From JAKZVK01 sp965248255 (GTDB lineage: Bacteria > Acidobacteriota > Terriglobia > Bryobacterales > UBA6623): a stretch of DNA of 64,000 bases. The number at the start of each line of letters is the position of its first letter. Within the stretch, counting starts at the first letter, position 1. The stretch lies in the NCBI GenBank assembly GCA_965248255.1, contig CBDFIW010000004.1, positions 1,922,001-1,986,000 on the forward strand. The letters run 5' to 3'. The translations under genes and the position numbers were made by a program. Shown one piece after another: positions 63,208 to 64,000 of the stretch. The notes below the pieces were generated by a model. That model was not told the origin of the DNA, searched no databases, and saw only the letters and a program-made list of their open reading frames with translations.

Positions 63208-64000
63208 ATGTTTCGCCGATCCCGACCGGACGACTTCGACGAGTATTGGCAGGAGGTCTGCCGCGAGCTGGAAGCAACACCGATTGCTCCCGAAGAGGAG
63301 CCCCTCGCGATCCGATCCACTGAGTTTTGCAACTGCTATGGGGTGCGGTTCACGAGCATTGGCCCCTATCGGTTGTTCGGCTATTTGAGCATTCCTCGCG
63401 GCGACGGGCCGTTTCCGGCCATCCTCAGTGGACCGCGTTATCGCAGTGCCGTCGAGCCGCTGTTTCAAGGGGAGGCGAACGAAAAACGTGGCCGGTTCGT
63501 CATCTTCTCAACGGCGGCGCGGGGGCAGCGCAACGCCGACAAGCCGTTTGCGGCACAGTACCCGGGTCTGATGACCGAAGGAATTAATTCCCCGGGATCC
63601 TATATCTACCGGGGCATCGTCGCCGACTGGCTCCGAGCCGCCGACTACTTGCTCACGCGCCCCGAAGTCGACCGCACTCGAGTGGCAGCCGTCACGCGGG
63701 ACAGCCTGCCGATCCTGGCAGCGGCCCTGCGGCCGGCACTCACGCACGTCGTGGCCCAACCGGGCAGCTTTTTCCACGTGGGAGATCAGACGTCGGCGGA
63801 ACTGGAAGACTATCTGCGGATGTTTCCGGCCAAGCGAGACCTAGTTGAGCAGACGCTCTCCTATTTCGACCCGCTCTTCTTTGCCGGCGCGGTGCGTGTC
63901 CGAACACTACTCTGGGGCGACCCGGAGACACTCGAGCCGCTCTCGGCAGCCATCGCCGGGGAAACGGACATTGGGTTAACCGAGCAGTCCCATTACAAGG
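63208..64000 (+). CDS. CE7-like paralogue with degenerate active site (3' end beyond window)
   Basis: Starts at ATG 63208 (MFRRSRPDDFDEYWQEV) and runs off the window. It aligns along its length with the preceding esterase (GPFPAILSGPRY, GSYIYRGIVADWLRAADYLL, RMFPAKRDLVEQTLSYFDPLFF). However, the nucleophile elbow GGSQGG is replaced by RDSLPI (Ser166 kept, glycines lost), and the Asp motif reads LWGDPETLEP. It may be a regulatory or binding partner, or specialised for another reaction. There is no clear SD, so it is probably coupled to the esterase. Confidence 0.75.
   Translation, partial: MFRRSRPDDFDEYWQEVCRELEATPIAPEEEPLAIRSTEFCNCYGVRFTSIGPYRLFGYLSIPRGDGPFPAILSGPRYRSAVEPLFQGEANEKRGRFVIFSTAARGQRNADKPFAAQYPGLMTEGINSPGSYIYRGIVADWLRAADYLLTRPEVDRTRVAAVTRDSLPILAAALRPALTHVVAQPGSFFHVGDQTSAELEDYLRMFPAKRDLVEQTLSYFDPLFFAGAVRVRTLLWGDPETLEPLSAAIAGETDIGLTEQSHYK

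Overview
The window looks like a chromosomal segment of a GC-rich, Gram-negative, soil or host-associated bacterium, most likely an Acidobacteriota member (Solibacter/Bryobacter-like). Planctomycetota or Verrucomicrobiota are the alternatives. The pointers are a Ser/Thr kinase joined to a beta-propeller, several secreted DUF1549/DUF1553, DUF1501, DUF1592 and DUF1552 proteins, two PHP-type secreted hydrolases, many Tat signals, futalosine-route menaquinone genes (mqnA, mqnC), and many short palindromic repeats between genes. This assignment is an inference from gene content, not from a marker gene; no rRNA or tRNA gene was seen.

Layout. 0-6.2 kb: an esterase-like protein and a zinc alcohol dehydrogenase, then two decaying genes on the minus strand (a membrane-fused spermidine-synthase-like protein and a sulfatase). 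6.4-14.1 kb: a DUF1549/LamG/DUF1553 plus DUF1501 pair, a membrane zinc peptidase and a ThDP enzyme. 14.1-19.1 kb: a polyphosphate-type block (Ppx/GppA-HD, broken CHAD) divergent from two overlapping thymidylate-kinase-like genes, then a PfkB kinase. 19.1-27.9 kb: a mobile-element zone with two almost identical IS630-type copies, an IS5-type element and a second IS630-type element. These sit in or beside a broken acyl-CoA dehydrogenase and a broken protein kinase, with a highly structured palindromic region between the two wrecked genes. 28.1-40 kb: a Rieske-ThDP fusion enzyme, a CehA/McbA-like protein, an enolase-superfamily dehydratase, mqnA-mqnC, a HicAB pair, a DUF3604 protein and a hydroxypyruvate-isomerase-like protein. 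40-46.5 kb: a CPBP protein, a MazF-like toxin with RHH antitoxin and palindromic operator, small proteins, an orphan DUF1501 and an ABC ATPase. 46.5-52 kb: a tightly coupled four-gene envelope or lipid operon ending in an MMPL-LolA fusion. 52-64 kb: a 2OG-Fe(II) oxygenase, LolA-fold-like secreted proteins, a DUF1592/DUF1552 pair, a J-domain/pentapeptide protein, membrane proteins, and a CE7-type esterase followed by a catalytically degenerate paralogue.

How the parts fit. Exported catabolism dominates (esterases, PSCyt-type pairs, PHP hydrolases, sugar dehydratase and isomerase), with respiratory quinone synthesis and polyphosphate/nucleotide metabolism alongside. At least seven genes carry frameshifts or insertions, mostly in 3-6 kb and 14-27 kb, so parts of the segment are decaying or contain assembly errors. 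The most unusual items are the Rieske-ThDP fusion, the MMPL-LolA fusion with a signal-peptide-like internal junction, the kinase-like pair in which one P-loop lysine is arginine, and the palindromic repeat families, one copy of which is read in frame inside the protein kinase.
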